Assembly (NCBI RefSeq): GCF_026230105.1
Contig: NC_079477.1
Span: 5,213,001-5,277,000, forward strand
DNA: 64,000 bases
Direction of reading: 5' to 3'
DNA from: Diorhabda sublineata
Lineage: Eukaryota > Arthropoda > Insecta > Coleoptera > Chrysomelidae
Of this stretch, positions 44,822-57,284 are shown piece by piece. The notes below the pieces were generated by a model. The model searched no databases and had not been told where the DNA came from. It worked only from the letters and a program-made list of their open reading frames with translations. Position numbers and translations under genes: made by a program. Numbering within the stretch: position 1 is the first letter of the stretch; every line of letters starts with the position of its first letter.

Positions 44822-46389
44822 AATTATCTTGGCTAGGTGGGAAAACTGCTACTTGCTTGACTGCCTTTTTTGTATCGAAGGTGGTTGAAGAATGTGTACT
44901 GAAAGAAATTTTTTAATAGAAAACAACGATAGCACTTTTGTCAGATTATTTCAAAAAAACTGATGTCAAAACTGCTCATTTTATAACAACTTTCTCAAGC
45001 TTGTTGTTAATAGGCAAATATCGATCAATTATCAATGTCCGTAGGTTATTACTAATGAAGATTGTCAAGAAATAATGAAAACAAAATTGTTGAATAGATG
45101 AAATTTTTGATATTTATCTTCGTAATATAAATTAATATTTTTGATAATGTTTACTTATTATACTAACGCCAAAAAAGCGCTATAATGTCTCGCGCCGAGA
45201 TTACGACGATTTCTCTACTTTGTTTTAAAAATCTAATTTTCAATTAGCACAGACCTATTATCAAGACACTCAGCACCAAAAATACCGAAAACTTGACCCA
45301 GCTGATAATACAGACTCTTTCATATATTTTCACTGAAAGTCTTTTTGAAAAAAAAACCATTCAACTAAGTGAAACTAAATTTTTCTTGTATAAGAAAGTA
45401 ATTAGTGTCAATTAGATAAAACTGTCACAAATAATTATGATGATTTGTGATTTAAAATTAAAACCCGTGAAGTTACACAATCAATTATTTTGATTCATAA
45501 TAAAATTCATGAAAGAACTCTATTCAATATGTTTCACCCTGCACCTCAAATAATTTTTCCGTTTTTTTTTTAATTCAGGTATCTACCTATACATAAATAT
45601 GTGCGCCTTGTGGATGGATAGTGGAAGCAGCTGCTAGGTGGGCTAAAACACATTCATCAGAGCTTCGCCGGCCAGAAAATGCGATGCGGCGGCTCTTTAG
45701 ACACACGCCAAGAGTCACCTGCCGCCCGGGCACGGGCTAGTAGAACTCCTCTTCGCCGAACGACCGGCCCCGCAACACGTCAAAGGAAACAACCCCATTA
45801 AAACCAAAAAGTAATCATCTCTCTCTCTTATTCTTTTAAGATTGCAGGTATGGATTTAAATATAAAGAGAAATTTGAAAGGTTACTAAATAGGTGTACAT
45901 TTATAAAATATAACACAAACACAATCGATTTTCTTATATTTTTCATATTTAAAAAATAAATTCTTTACTGGAGTTTTTCTCGAAAGATTTGTTTTCTGTT
46001 TTGTGGCAACAAAAAGAACAAAGTTTCTATTTTATGGTGTTTAGTATGCGTAGATTGTTCATTATTATTATCAGTTTTTATTATTTTTATTACATTTTAA
46101 TTTGAAGCATTTCAAATAGTCGGATTGAGCTGAAATTTTTTTTACAGCCTTCTACTACCCAATATTTTGATATGCAATGTTTACTGACGGTTAATTTGGT
46201 GCTGAAAGGTTTTGATTACATAGATACAGATTTTGAATTTCAAATGTTAGCATTTGAAAATACGATCAGTCATATACGGTCATGAACAAAATTCACGTAC
46301 AATTGTGATTTAAAAAAAATGTAAACGTCAAAAAGTTAATTTTGTTTTGACAAAGCTTGTTTTTAACGTGCTTATAATAGCTTCACCTG
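44822..46389. other. Nothing recognised outside the GC-rich island
   Basis: AT-rich flanks on both sides of the island at 45600-45800. Confidence 0.35.
45600..45800. other. GC-rich island, possible first exon or promoter
   Basis: About 200 bp with many CG dinucleotides stand out from very AT-rich surroundings. On the minus strand an ATG at 45798 opens 26 codons (MGLFPLTCCGAGRSAKRS...) and ends in a good donor (GGCAG|GTGACT at 45718). An N-terminal MG with nearby CC would suit lipid modification, but that is speculative. On the plus strand about 45 codons are open. I do not recognise a gene. Confidence 0.35.
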
Positions 46390-46660
46390 AACGTCGGTTT
46401 ATTTTTGAGCTTGTTTATTTGTAATTCTTCTTTGGACTAATAGCAAGTGGCTTATCTACTAAAAATTTCGTTCTATACAGGATTCGAACTTTTGATCTTC
46501 GTGTTAGAAATCAAGCACTTCCACAACTTTACCACTTATACCGTAACAGTTCGAAACCAGTTTCGACGAGACGACAAAATAAAAAAACACGATTTTAGAG
46601 CATATCAAACTAAGAGGTTAAAAGTAATTTTTAAAATAAGCATTCATTATTGTTCTAAGT
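46390..46660 (-). mobile_element. tRNA-derived SINE, copy 2
   Basis: The minus strand of 46471-46552 carries an A-box-like TATAAGTGGTAAAGTTG and a B box GTTCGAATCC. CTAACAC sits at the anticodon position, as in tRNA-Val(AAC). Body and flanks match copy 1 at 2640-3030. The part labelled as tRNA does not fold into a clean cloverleaf. Confidence 0.6.
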
Positions 46661-46664
46661 ATTT

Positions 46665-47580
46665 TAAAAATTATTCCCTGTATAAAAAAATTGAGAAGAG
46701 GTCATGAACTAATTGTTTTTACAGGAATTATTCTATAACTGTCTCCCGTTCATGATCCGACATAGACCCGATTCATAGAGTTTTCGACCATATGCGGAGT
46801 TATACGACTTATTCCATATCTAATTCGTTTCACTAAGTCTTCTAAATTGTCTGGTCCGTTTTTGGATTCTGCCATAGGAAGAAGTTCCAATTATTTCCGC
46901 GAAAAAAAGAAGGGACATTAAATATTCCCCTGACGATTCCTACTCAAACATTAATATTTGCAGTGCGCTGGTTGTGTTTTGTCTGAATCCTTTGGATTTT
47001 CATTACAATGCCTTTCCGGATCATATCCTGAGACTTAGTGAACAAGTTGAACTTTACATGGCTGGAGTTTTCTTTTTTCAAAACTACCAGCTACCAACCA
47101 ACATTTAATTGTATTGCAATGGACATTTCAAAGATTAAATTGAATTGTGCTCTACAATTACGCATATATTTGGTTGAGATTGGTTAAGGCCTACCCAGGT
47201 GACTAGTTTCTCAGTAGTTATCTTTTCTTCAAGGTGTCGTTTCAGTTACACTATTGTGATTATGTGGATTTTATGTACAAGCACGTGCCACCTGACCATA
47301 CCATTACAGAAATATCTTTTTTGATGTTGGTTAGACAATTGAAGTTTAACATTGATTTTTTTCAATAATTAGTCCGGGGAAGTGAGGAGGAAAAATTCAA
47401 ATCAATTCTGTCAGAAGCTTCAATAAGGCTTTTTTTATAATTCATAACGAAAGCTAACATAAATTTTTCAACGGAAATTGTTTAATTTAAATTTTCTATT
47501 AAATTATATCGACTACTTTGTCAATTGCAACAAACCGCATCTAAAAATTGTAGTGAACAGCGATCGGAAAACAAATAACA
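46665..47580. other. No feature recognised
   Basis: AT-rich sequence between the SINE copy and a mariner copy. Confidence 0.4.
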
Positions 47581-47581
47581 C

Positions 47582-48403
47582 TCAATAAGTCGTGTGACTG
47601 ACACACTTGACATTTAAAACAATATGTGAAAGATTTCCTGACATTTCGATTAGTCAGAAAAAAGTGACAGTCATTGAGGCGAAGCTACTTTTGTTATTTT
47701 CAAAACAATGGATTCAAATCAATTTCGAGTGTTAATTTATCACTGCTTCTTGATGAAAAAAAATACTATACGAGCTAAGCAATGATGGTGAACGTTCTGG
47801 TCGTCTAATTAAGGTAGTTACTCCAGAAAACTTGAAAAAATTCCACAAATTGGTTATATTTAGTCGTAAATTGAAATTGCGTGAGATAGCTGAGGCCGTA
47901 AAAATATCAGAAGGCAATGTGTTCACAATTATGCATGAATATTTGACAATGAGAATGTTTTTGCCGCGTTTTGCGATTACAAACAACGACGTGTTGATGA
48001 TTCGGACCAATGTTTGGCTATGTTTACACATAATAAATCAGATTTCTGGCGTCGATATGTGACAATAGATTAAACATGGATCCATCGTTTCACCTCGGAA
48101 TAATCATCTGAGTGGACTGCAGCTGGTGAACCACGTCCGAAGCATCCAAAAGCACAACAGTCAGCTGGGAAGGTTATGGCTTCAATATTTTGGAATGCGC
48201 ACAGAATATTGTTCATCAAGGAAATACGGCCCCATATGTCGATGAAACTATTTCCCCAAGACAATGCACCGATTCACAAGTCGATGGCGACGACTTTAGA
48301 AATTGAACGAATTATACTTCGTATTGACGGGGATTACATTGTTGAATAAAATCAATTTTTATCAAAAAATGTGATTTTGTTAGTTAGTCACACGGCTTAT
48401 TGA
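47582..48403 (+). mobile_element. mariner transposon, 3'-deleted copy
   Basis: Ends TCAATAAGTCGTGTGACTGA and the complement of TTAGTCACACGGCTTATTGA form the inverted repeats. Plus-strand frames show helix-turn-helix residues (FSRKLKLREIAEAVKISEGN), then DFWRRYVTIDETWIHRFTSE with the first catalytic Asp, EPRPKHPKAQQSAGKVMASI, and FPQDNAPIHKSMATTLEIER with the second. The DNA then runs into the 3' end without the third Asp segment or C-terminus, and frames are shifted. It is inactive. Confidence 0.85.
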
Positions 48404-48894
48404 TTGATTGAACTTGTCGTATAAACAAAATTCCGATTTTCGTAAGATTGAGGTTTAAAAAAATTTGTTTTGGAATCTACTTATACAATATTACAAGACA
48501 TGAAAAAAAAAGTGTTATCAGCGTGAAAAAATCGATGTTCAAGTGCGCCAAACTATACTTGCGAGCTCCAGCAGATTTTCTTAGAATTTTTAGATATGTT
48601 AGAAATGTTTTCGATTAAACACATAATATTTCATATGGAGAGATGATGGTTTTCTGAAGTCGCCGGAATAAATATCGTAGATATCTCGGAATTCTTTGAT
48701 ACGATTATTGATTGGCAAATTTTGCAGTAATTAATTTTTTGGAACATAAGTAAAATATGACTCAATTAAATGTGAGACTCATAACTACATATTATAGGAA
48801 ATATTTGAATTATTATATTCATTCTGGTTACTTCGGTGAATAAAAAACAATAAATGATGGGATTCTTTTTATTTGAAAGACCTTTTTCACTGGA

Positions 48895-49130
48895 AGAGCG
48901 GATAAAAGGATACTAAATCCGAATCTGCCGAATATAGCGTGGGTCAGTAGTCTCTATATTCCAACCCCAAGTTTTTTGGTTGGTAGGACTAATAATGCTT
49001 GTGACTGGACCTATTGCAGTTGTATATAGGTGGAAGAATCTATACAGAAAAATTTTGTCTTTTAATACCTACTTCAATTGACAAAGCGATCCTGATCCTT
49101 CTATTATAGAGGGGATGGTTATTCATTCTT
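48895..49130 (-). pseudogene. Very decayed LINE fragment
   Basis: The minus strand reads FFHLYTTAIGPVTSIISP, which lines up with MYTAIVGPIITY of the LINE at 25040-26170. This is weak but consistent over a few dozen residues. Confidence 0.25.
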
Positions 49131-49467
49131 ATATATCTTATGCATCGGCATTTGGGGTGATTTGCGGGTAGTGTGTCTTTTGAAAGGTGCAGAACCTCTC
49201 ACGAATTTATTACAAGATCATTTTTATTAATGTAGACCATAATTTGAGACAAGTTCATTGTGAAAAAAGATTAATGAATAATCAAAAAAAATATTATTTA
49301 ACTTGACGAAAATTAGTTAAATCGTATACTTATTTCTGTATTGTTGTTTTCTCGTTTGATTGAAATACTGTTTAATAAATTTAATTAAGAAAATTATTAG
49401 TTTTTAAAATAGGCGCCTAGTGAAAAATTAACGATCCCAGACCCTTCGAGCAAAATGGTTGACAACA

Positions 49468-49509
49468 ATCGTTAAACGTTTAGTCGTACCACGACTATCA
49501 TTAAACGAT
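49468..49509. repeat. Imperfect hairpin, about 42 nt
   Basis: ATCGTTAAACGTTTAGTCGT and its near-complement are separated by three bases (ACC). CGAGCAAAA occurs on both sides. It may be the end of a small element. Confidence 0.4.
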
Positions 49510-49574
49510 CATCTTTAAAGTCGCACCGAGCAAAACGTAACTTCAGAATTCCAAAATACTGTGATAACGACTAA

Positions 49575-49760
49575 AAAGAAGTTTTAGCTTCTTGGGAGCA
49601 CGTCTTCGTATTTTTATTTCTGGGTTATAAAGATGTATCCAATTTTCATCTACTGTGACATATCGACGAAAAAATTCTCTTGGGCGTACGTTTACAGATA
49701 CCCAATTATTCGTTTGAATTTTTAATTAGGGTCGGCTTTTGATCGGCAATATGCAATATC
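49575..49760 (-). pseudogene. mariner transposase fragment
   Basis: The minus strand reads REFFRRYVTVDENWIHLYNP, the region around the first catalytic Asp of mariner (usually VTMDETW), followed by basic residues. Only this piece is present. Confidence 0.55.
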
Positions 49761-49764
49761 GATA

Positions 49765-50722
49765 CCAATCCCAGAAATGACGGTCTCAGATATTCAGCTC
49801 CATCAGTAATCATGTGATTACTTTTAAAAGCAGCTTACAGATCAAAATATTGATATAACTTTTTCTCGATTTCGTTGATTGTTTTTCCACATAAAAAATG
49901 ATGTTTAAATAACATATTTAACCAACAAGAAAACAGTTTCGTGAAAGATTTGTCAATTTCTGAGAGTTACTCTTCCGTAAAACCGCCCACCCTCGTATTT
50001 ATGAATATAAAACTTTTTGCATCCTGGAATATCTTTAAACCCGATTAACATATTATCATAATAAAAGATCCATGAAATTACTCGGTACCGGAAATGAACA
50101 AAACACTCCCTGAAAAACTATTTTGATCAATTTTTCAACAGGTATAATAATCTTTTAAAACAACTAACAAGGTCAGTATCAACGGCAAGCTACCAAAAAT
50201 AAAAACAGCTATATCGATTCCAACAACTTCAGTATTCTTATTTCATCAATGAGGCCTTCTTATATTTGGCTTCCCCTTCTGAACCCGGCTCCTGCGGTAC
50301 AACACGTGTCACATTACAATATAGCATTCTACCGCACTAAACAGAGTTGCGAACACTGTTGCCGTTATTTGTTAACAGAGGAGATAAGCTATAATAAGCT
50401 TAGGTTTAGCTCTTGGGTTACTTTGATTTGTAACAAAATAAAATTTCAACGTATAAAAAATGAGATTAAATTTATCAAATTTAATTGACACAACAGATTT
50501 CATATGATAAATATCAGGAGATGTTACGAGCTCGTCCACGACATGGACCGTGACGCCGGTCCTGTTCGATGTCAAAGTGAACGGATAAAAGTATGTAATA
50601 AAAAGTAACCGGTGAATATTAGTAAATAATTATTATTATATAAGTTAGTTAAGTCTATTGTGTTTAAATAGATTAAATAAGTTAACGACAGTGTGTATAA
50701 ATTTAACCCACCCTAAGAAATA
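49765..50722. other. No feature recognised
   Basis: AT-rich sequence; small frames at 50249-50488 and 50372-50575 overlap on opposite strands and have no motif. Confidence 0.4.
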
Positions 50723-50724
50723 TA

Positions 50725-52222
50725 CACCCCACAAAAATTATCGCATCACTCATTATTTTTTAAATATTTATGTGTTGCCTGTTTTCCGAATTTTATTATT
50801 ATTACAAATTAAAACACCAATAGATACGCCTTTTGCAACATTCATTTTATATCAGTTTAATCTACAGAGGACAAAAAGTTTGATTTACCAAAACATAGAA
50901 AATATCAAAAAAATTGTACAAAATATCTATACAAAAAAATGAACGGTGCTTAAACTAAAACCAGCCAATGAATTTCTAATAGCGTGTGTTGCCACCCCTC
51001 GCTCTAATTACAGCTTCCATTCGTCTTGGAAGGCTTCTAAACAGGTTCTGGACGTATCCTTGTGGCATGTTTTCCCAGAAGTTAAAAAGAACATTTTGAA
51101 GATCATCTATTGTTCTTATTGGTATCGTATATTGCTGAATTTGCCATCCTAGACATGCTCTATTGGGTTAAGGTCTGGGCTACGTGCAGGCCAATTCAGG
51201 GTGGGTATCTCGACCTCTTCTAAGTACTATTATCGTGCATTAGCACAGAGTTATCACCGATATGAGGCATATAGGGCACTACATGGGGTTCTAGGATATT
51301 GGTTATGTACCTGTCAGCATTTAGTTTTCTATCATTCACTGGTACTTACTTCGTGCGACCCTCGAAAGAAATTCCTCCCCAAACCATGATAGAGCCACCA
51401 CCAAAGCTTTCAGTTTGACAAAACCTAACCGTTCACCTCGTCGCCTATATACTAGTACACGCCTATTTGATAAATACAGACAAAATCTTTATTCATCCAT
51501 GAATAAAATATTGGACCAAGGTTGAATATTCCAATTTGCGTGTTCTCGAGCAAATTCCAATCTTGCTACTCGATGTTCTCTGGTAAGACGTGGGCTTTTA
51601 TCTGGCACTCTGGCTCGTATACCTGCTTCTCTCAGCCTATTTCGAACTGTTTGTAGGCTTATTCGGACATTACGAGCAGCCACAGATCTGTTTGCAGCCT
51701 TCGAGCGGTGAAATGCCTAATTCTTAACGCCGTTAACCTCAAATAACAATCATCTATTACCGAAGTTACCCTTCCGCGGCCTTGTCCGGGTCTTCTGGTT
51801 AGCTGCCTTGTTTCTTGGTAGCGAATAACAACTCTGGATATAGTGCTTTGTTGAACTCCAATTACCCCGGCGACGTATCTTTGATTGCGGCCATCTTGTA
51901 TGAGCGCGATGATTCTAGCGGTTTCTTCATTCGTCACATGTTTTGTTAAACGTTGAGGCACATCCATTATTAACAAAATAAATTTAAATTTTCACTATAC
52001 AATAACACAATTTGCTTAGAAAGTTCTCGATCTCAAAGCATTCTCCAAGACAGAATTGATTTACTCGAGCATTTTTGCCTCCAAAAAAAAATTGTAAGAA
52101 ATTGTGATATTTTTTGTCTGTGATAAGAAACCAGAAATATCTATTAAGTTTGTCCCAAAAAACTGAAATTAAGTATTAAAAATATCCTAAAATATCAGTG
52201 ATGTGATAATTGTTGTGGGGTG
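50725..52222 (-). mobile_element. Tc1-like transposon, near full length, inactive
   Basis: The 1.5-kb unit has ends CACCCCACAAAAATTATCGC and the complement of ATAATTGTTGTGGGGTG, with TA on both sides. The transposase on the minus strand starts near 51976 (MDVPQRLTKHVTNEETARII) with a helix-turn-helix (VAGVIGVQQSTISRVV) and a second one. It then shifts frame to ISLQTVRNRLREAGI and REHANWNIQPWSNILFMDE with the first catalytic Asp. A stop follows directly, and the remaining catalytic part down to a SPDLNPIEH-type motif is in broken frames. It is the same family as the short copy at 7116-7966. Confidence 0.9.
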
Positions 52223-52399
52223 TATAGTTTAAATAAATGAGAAAAACATTGGAGGAGCTTAAAAACTTATTACAAGTGTTTTGTAGTGGAATTGTGGCCA
52301 AGTTAAAGAAAACAGTAATTTTAGATTAGGTCTTTATGAATGGAGTTGAATTTCATAGGTTAGTTATGATTAATTGGATGTCGATGGTGTTGAATTTAT

Positions 52400-52710
52400 T
52401 TTATAAAATTTTTTTTAAAAACTAGAAGATTTAGATTAAATTAAGGTGATTTAGATCAGTTTTCTTATTAATGCATGGATCATTTTGGGACAGATATGTA
52501 GTTTCTAAAAATAGAAGTTTTTTGTAGTTTTTCTCATTTGTCAGATTCATAATTTATATCCTACATAATAGACATGTGTTGCTGATGAACATCTGTTAGG
52601 ATATAATGTGTATCGCTTTTATGTGAGGTTATCCGATTGGTGAGTGACCTATTTGACTGACCAATGTACTTCTTGTCACAGATTAAACAAGAAAAAACTA
52701 TGTTTTAAAT
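52400..52710 (-). pseudogene. Penelope-like element, GIY-YIG end, fragment 3
   Basis: The minus strand reads NIVFSCLICDKKYIGQSNRS, then LTNRITSHKSD and downstream residues. The C..CDKKYIGQS.RSL..R...H pattern is the GIY-YIG start of Penelope-like elements, better kept than in fragments 1 and 2. It is truncated and carries stops further on. Confidence 0.65.
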
Positions 52711-52714
52711 AAGG

Positions 52715-53584
52715 AATGTATGATTATTATTATTACTGTCAAATTTATTTAAATAATTCGTAGATGTACGAATTCACCTTGTTATTTAAATACAATACAG
52801 CGTAAACTTACCCCAATTCTATCGGTTCATCAATTTGTCATCAATAGTTTGTCCGAACATTAACATTTGGCAACATTGGAAATACAATGAGTGAAAGTAA
52901 AGGGCAATAACTGATAGAGGGGGTGAAGAGGTAAGTAAAACGAATTTCGGTCGAACGCAGAGCGAGGTATTTGGAATGTCGTTTCGTATAGGTACTAAAT
53001 GGTATACTTTATGTAGGTATACCTTTGTTATACTTAAAAGTCTTTACTACCAGGAGCCCACATTTTTTAAAATTAGAGAAGGTGTGTTACTAGGGTCTCG
53101 CACACATGCGTTACTGGTTAAAATTAAATCAGTTGAAAGTTAGTTTGTAAATAATTCGATATAGAGAGGCATTTATGGCAAATTCAATTATATTCGCAAA
53201 CAATATGAGTCATTGTTTGTTTACCAGCCCATATTGTCAGGATGTGAACTAATTTTATAAACCTAACAGGTTATGTGTGATTCGAGCCCTTCTCTTTTCT
53301 GTATACTTGGTAAAAAGGTACAAATATATAAACTACTTTAAAAGACCGAGAGGTAGTTGGTATTTTTCCTAGCGAAAAATACTTTTGCTCCTCATCGACA
53401 GGAAAATTTATAAAATGTTAATATTGAAAAAATACTCAGAGTATTGAATCGGAATTGAACATTTATACCATCAACTTTTATTTTAATCGTCGCACGTTAT
53501 TTCTTAGACCCTTTTACATCATAATCATTATTATTTAATTAACAACGTCATAACAATTTTTCGTAACAAATTGGGAAATTATTG
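52715..53584. other. No feature recognised
   Basis: AT-rich sequence without frames or repeats I can name. Confidence 0.4.
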
Positions 53585-53592
53585 ATTTTTAT

Positions 53593-54152
53593 TAGAGATG
53601 TGTCCATACCAAAATTCTCGATATCGATACCTAAAATATCGATTCTCGATATCGATAACATCGATGTATAATAGCCCCTTGTAAAAAAGATTCCCTTACT
53701 CAATTTCTAAGTATCTATGCCTATACTGGGATAAATGAGGCAATTTCGCAAATAAATAACAAACAATGTTAATATTAATAACATTTATTCTGAAATTAAA
53801 TTGGGCCAATCTTTAACAGAGGGAAACACATGGTCTACGTTAAGCTCTTTGGTTTTTTGGTTATTGCATCAAAAATCAAAATCATTATCCACACCTAATA
53901 TATCAAAGATGATATGGAACTACTTTGTCGCCGCAATAAATGTACCGAGGCAGCCTGTTGTTAGAACAAAGACAAATATTTTAACAAATTATTTTTCAAA
54001 ATATGATAATTTCATTTTGATAACAATATAAACTGTATTCAAAAATAATTTTTACGTCCATTTACTGGTATCCGTATCGATTTTTGCGATCGATTCTCGA
54101 TACCGATACCAATATCCAAGAATCGGTGGGATCGAGAATCGACTCATCCCTA
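53593..54152. mobile_element. hAT-type non-autonomous element with TATCGATA motifs
   Basis: The 560-bp unit begins TAGAGATGTGTC and ends GACTCATCCCTA (inverted repeats) and is flanked by an exact 8-bp duplication ATTTTTAT at 53585-53592 and 54153-54160, the signature of hAT. Both ends carry several copies of TCGATATCGATA/CGATACCGATA-type motifs, like the subterminal binding sites of hAT transposases. The plus frame 53801-54031 (AAINVPRQPVVRTKTNILTN) may be a leftover of coding sequence but is not recognisable. Confidence 0.88.
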
Positions 54153-54344
54153 ATTTTTATAACATTCAAACGAATAGAATCGGCAAATATTGTTTGTTCG
54201 TCGCTGCAGCCAGAAAAATCGAGAAAGAGATATGAAGCAACGTCTAAAAAGCACACATACATTATCTCAAATAGCCAAGCGACCTTCAAGGTCCTGTAAG
54301 CTCTTGAGTGTACATCCAAACTAGTGTTGGAGTATAAACAAACT

Positions 54345-54890
54345 CTAAAAGCACTAGATAGTAAATCAAAGTAACCCTAATTAGGCTTCTAGGCTACCAC
54401 GGTATACCAGGAAATGAGGGAGCAGACAGCCTTGCCAAAAAAAGAGGCAACGATTCCATACCTTGGCCCAGAACCATACTGTGGCTTCAAGGGATGTCAT
54501 ATCAATAACGCACTGAACGAATGGCTACAGAATCAGATGGAGAAACGACCCAGGCCTAAGACAATCCAAAATATTTATAACCATATCAGCTGAGAAGCCT
54601 AAAGAACCTCTCGTGATGATTGGAAACGACATGACATTGGTAATCGGTCTTCTGACAGGTCACTGTTGTCAAATACCACAGACGATGGGCATGGCATGGT
54701 AGAAGATGACACCTAGGGAAGTGAGAGGCAAGAGCTCCAAAAAAACAGCCTCCTTTGGGAGGAGTCTATGTATTTTGGAAGGAGAACAATAAATTGTAGA
54801 GTCTTTTAGGTGCAGAGTGTCTGTAAAGCCAAAACGATTCCCCAAAACAATCTACATGAAGCAAATGGTGATAAATAAAGACTGAGACAA
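54345..54890 (+). pseudogene. LINE with RNase H, C-terminal fragment
   Basis: Plus frames read LKALDSKSKVTLI, LLGYHGIPGNEGADSLAKK (end of RNase H; the usual form is W.PGH.GI.GNE.AD.LAK), then INNALNEWLQNQME-like residues and TLVIGLLTGHC. Stops and shifts are frequent. It is related to the LINE at 25040-26170, on the opposite strand. Confidence 0.7.
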
Positions 54891-54894
54891 AACA

Positions 54895-56280
54895 AAACAG
54901 ATATTTTCGAGTATCCTAAACTTCTAGCATAAATCAAAATTATGTTCATAATTTCAATAATTGTACTATTCATATCACTCAATTTTTATTTATCATTGTT
55001 AGTTTGATGTTGTTAATGAAATTTATGAATATAGTGTGTTTTTTAAGTCTGTTCTATATGACATAAATTATTACCACTCAAGAGGGGTAAGTGATTAAAA
55101 ACTGTTACACCGCAAATCTCGTCAAAATCATTTAATTCGTCAGTCATCCGGTTTTAAAAAATTCGCAGAACCAGTTTTTTTAGCATAACTTCAAAATTCA
55201 ACGTCGTCATTACATAGATAATTAACATATCAACTAAGATTTTTTTTTAAAACCTACCTTAAAAATCAATGTTTTCATGTTAAGACAGTCTTGGCAAAAA
55301 CTGAATAGAAATATTGATTTTAATTTTGGACTTTGATTTACATTGCAGGAAAGATCGAAATATTGCAAAGTTTTATCAGTAAAAATATTTTTTTGTACTT
55401 TTATAACAGTAATAATAATTTTCTGTCGTATGAATTTCGAAGCAAGGTGCAGTACATAGCCCAACGTTACAAGTATTACATAAGTAAAGCTTTATTTTCT
55501 TCTCCTTTGCCATCCTTCTTGCCCAACACACATCGCAATCCTAGTTGTTGTTTACCTACCTATTCTTATAACATGTTTCCAGATACTAATAATACAATTT
55601 CATCTAAAGGTCTGGTTTCAGCAGGATAGGTTTCATCGTAGCTTTGTATCTGCGTTAAAATATTGGACATACTAATTTCCGGGAAGGTACATCGGTAAAC
55701 AAAGTTATATTATGCGGCTATGGGGATTTCCGGGTATTTCTACGTTCTATGAAGTTACATAAAACGAAAAATGGTTTTGTAAATACATTTTGAGTTATTC
55801 GTATCTCGAAATAACTTCCTTTTTTGATGTTCATGGGCAACAAGTAGGAAAATAACTTTTGGTCTACTAACTTGCTTCTGAATCCTAAATGTTTTCCACC
55901 TTATTTTTATTTATGATTATACTTAAATCTAGTAAAGATTCAGATGAGAATTTATTAATATTAATAATTGGCTATTCCCTCCAAATAATTATTATTGTAA
56001 TACAAAAAAAAAATAATTTTCTAATAAGGGCATGAATTCTTCTAAAATTGAAGCATATCCAGAAACTGAATCATCACAATCATCAAATTTCTGTTATAAG
56101 TTACGCAGGAGACTAAATCTCATTATGTTACTATATAAGGTCCAGTTCAATCTATAAAAGAATTATTGCCAAAAAATTATACTAAAAATTGAATCGGAGT
56201 GTTACTATCAAGATTATTTTAAATACGAGGATATATTGAAAAATTCTTAGCCTACTATAGAACCAAACAAAATCCTCTTA
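54895..56280. other. No feature recognised
   Basis: AT-rich sequence; the overlapping small frames near 55234-55629 have no motif. Confidence 0.4.
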
Positions 56281-56284
56281 ATTG

Positions 56285-57240
56285 GATACATTTATTACAG
56301 CGAACCTGCAACGTGTCTAGACCTTTCAAAAAAATGTTTCTTCTTGCTCTGCAAACCAGACCTCCACAGCTTTTATTACCTTCTCGTTGGAAGAAAATTT
56401 ACGACCTTTTCAACTTTTTTTCAATTGAGGAAAGAGAAGATAGTTGGACGGAGCCAAATCTAGTGAATAAGGGGGTGTTCTAGTAATTCAAATCCTAAAT
56501 CACGAATTTTTTGCATGGCAACATGAGATTTGTGTGCAGGGTCGTTGTCCTGCAAAAACAAAACACCTTTGGATAGCTTTCCGCGTCTTTTCTCTTTAAT
56601 TTTTTCCCATAGAGTGGTCAGTAATGTCGAATAGTAATTTCCAGTTATTGTTCCACCCTTATTCAAAAAATAAATTCTAATTACTCCATGGCAATCCCAA
56701 AAAAGTGAAGCAAGAACTTTTCCAGCAGATTTTTGGACACGAAACTTCTTAGGTCTTGGAGAACCAGAGTGTCGCTATTCCATCGATTTTTGCTTTTTTT
56801 ACTGGACGGTAGAAATGTACCCAAGTCTCATCCATAGTAACAATTCGGTTTGAGAAGTCTACATCGTTTTCAAATCGAGCACAGATCGCACGCGATGCCT
56901 CTACCCTTGCACGCTTTTGGTCAATATTCAAACATTTGGGGATCCATTTTGCAGCAATTTTTCTCATGTCCAAATTGACGTGAACTATATGATTAACGCG
57001 TCCGTATGAAATATTCAGTGCTTCAGATATATAATTCGTTGGTCTGATAAAATCATGTCATGAGCTGCATCGATATTTTCGGGGACTGACACAGAAAAAG
57101 GCCTTTCCGAACGGTCATCATCTTCAATGGAAAATTTGCCTCTTTTGAAGATTGCAGTCCAATTTTTCACGGTCGCATACGAAGGACATTAATCACCAAG
57201 GGTATTAAGCATATTTTCGTAAATTTGCTTACCTCTTAAC
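56285..57240 (-). pseudogene. mariner transposase, nearly whole length but frameshifted
   Basis: From right to left on the minus strand: YATVKNWTAIFKRGKFSIED (helix-turn-helix), DAAHDMILSDQRI, KWIPKCLNIDQKRARVEASR, RIVTMDETWVHFYRPVKKAK (first catalytic Asp), KSAGKVLASLFWDCHGVI, GTITGNYYSTLLTTLWEKI, GVLFLQDNDPAHKSHVAM (second), ELLEHPLIH near the third, and a decayed C-terminus reaching 56285. At least four frameshifts or stops occur. Ends were not clearly found; the right border touches a reverse transcriptase fragment. Confidence 0.85.
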
Positions 57241-57284
57241 AAGTGATATTTTCGTTAAGAAGCATAATATTCAATTTGTTATTG

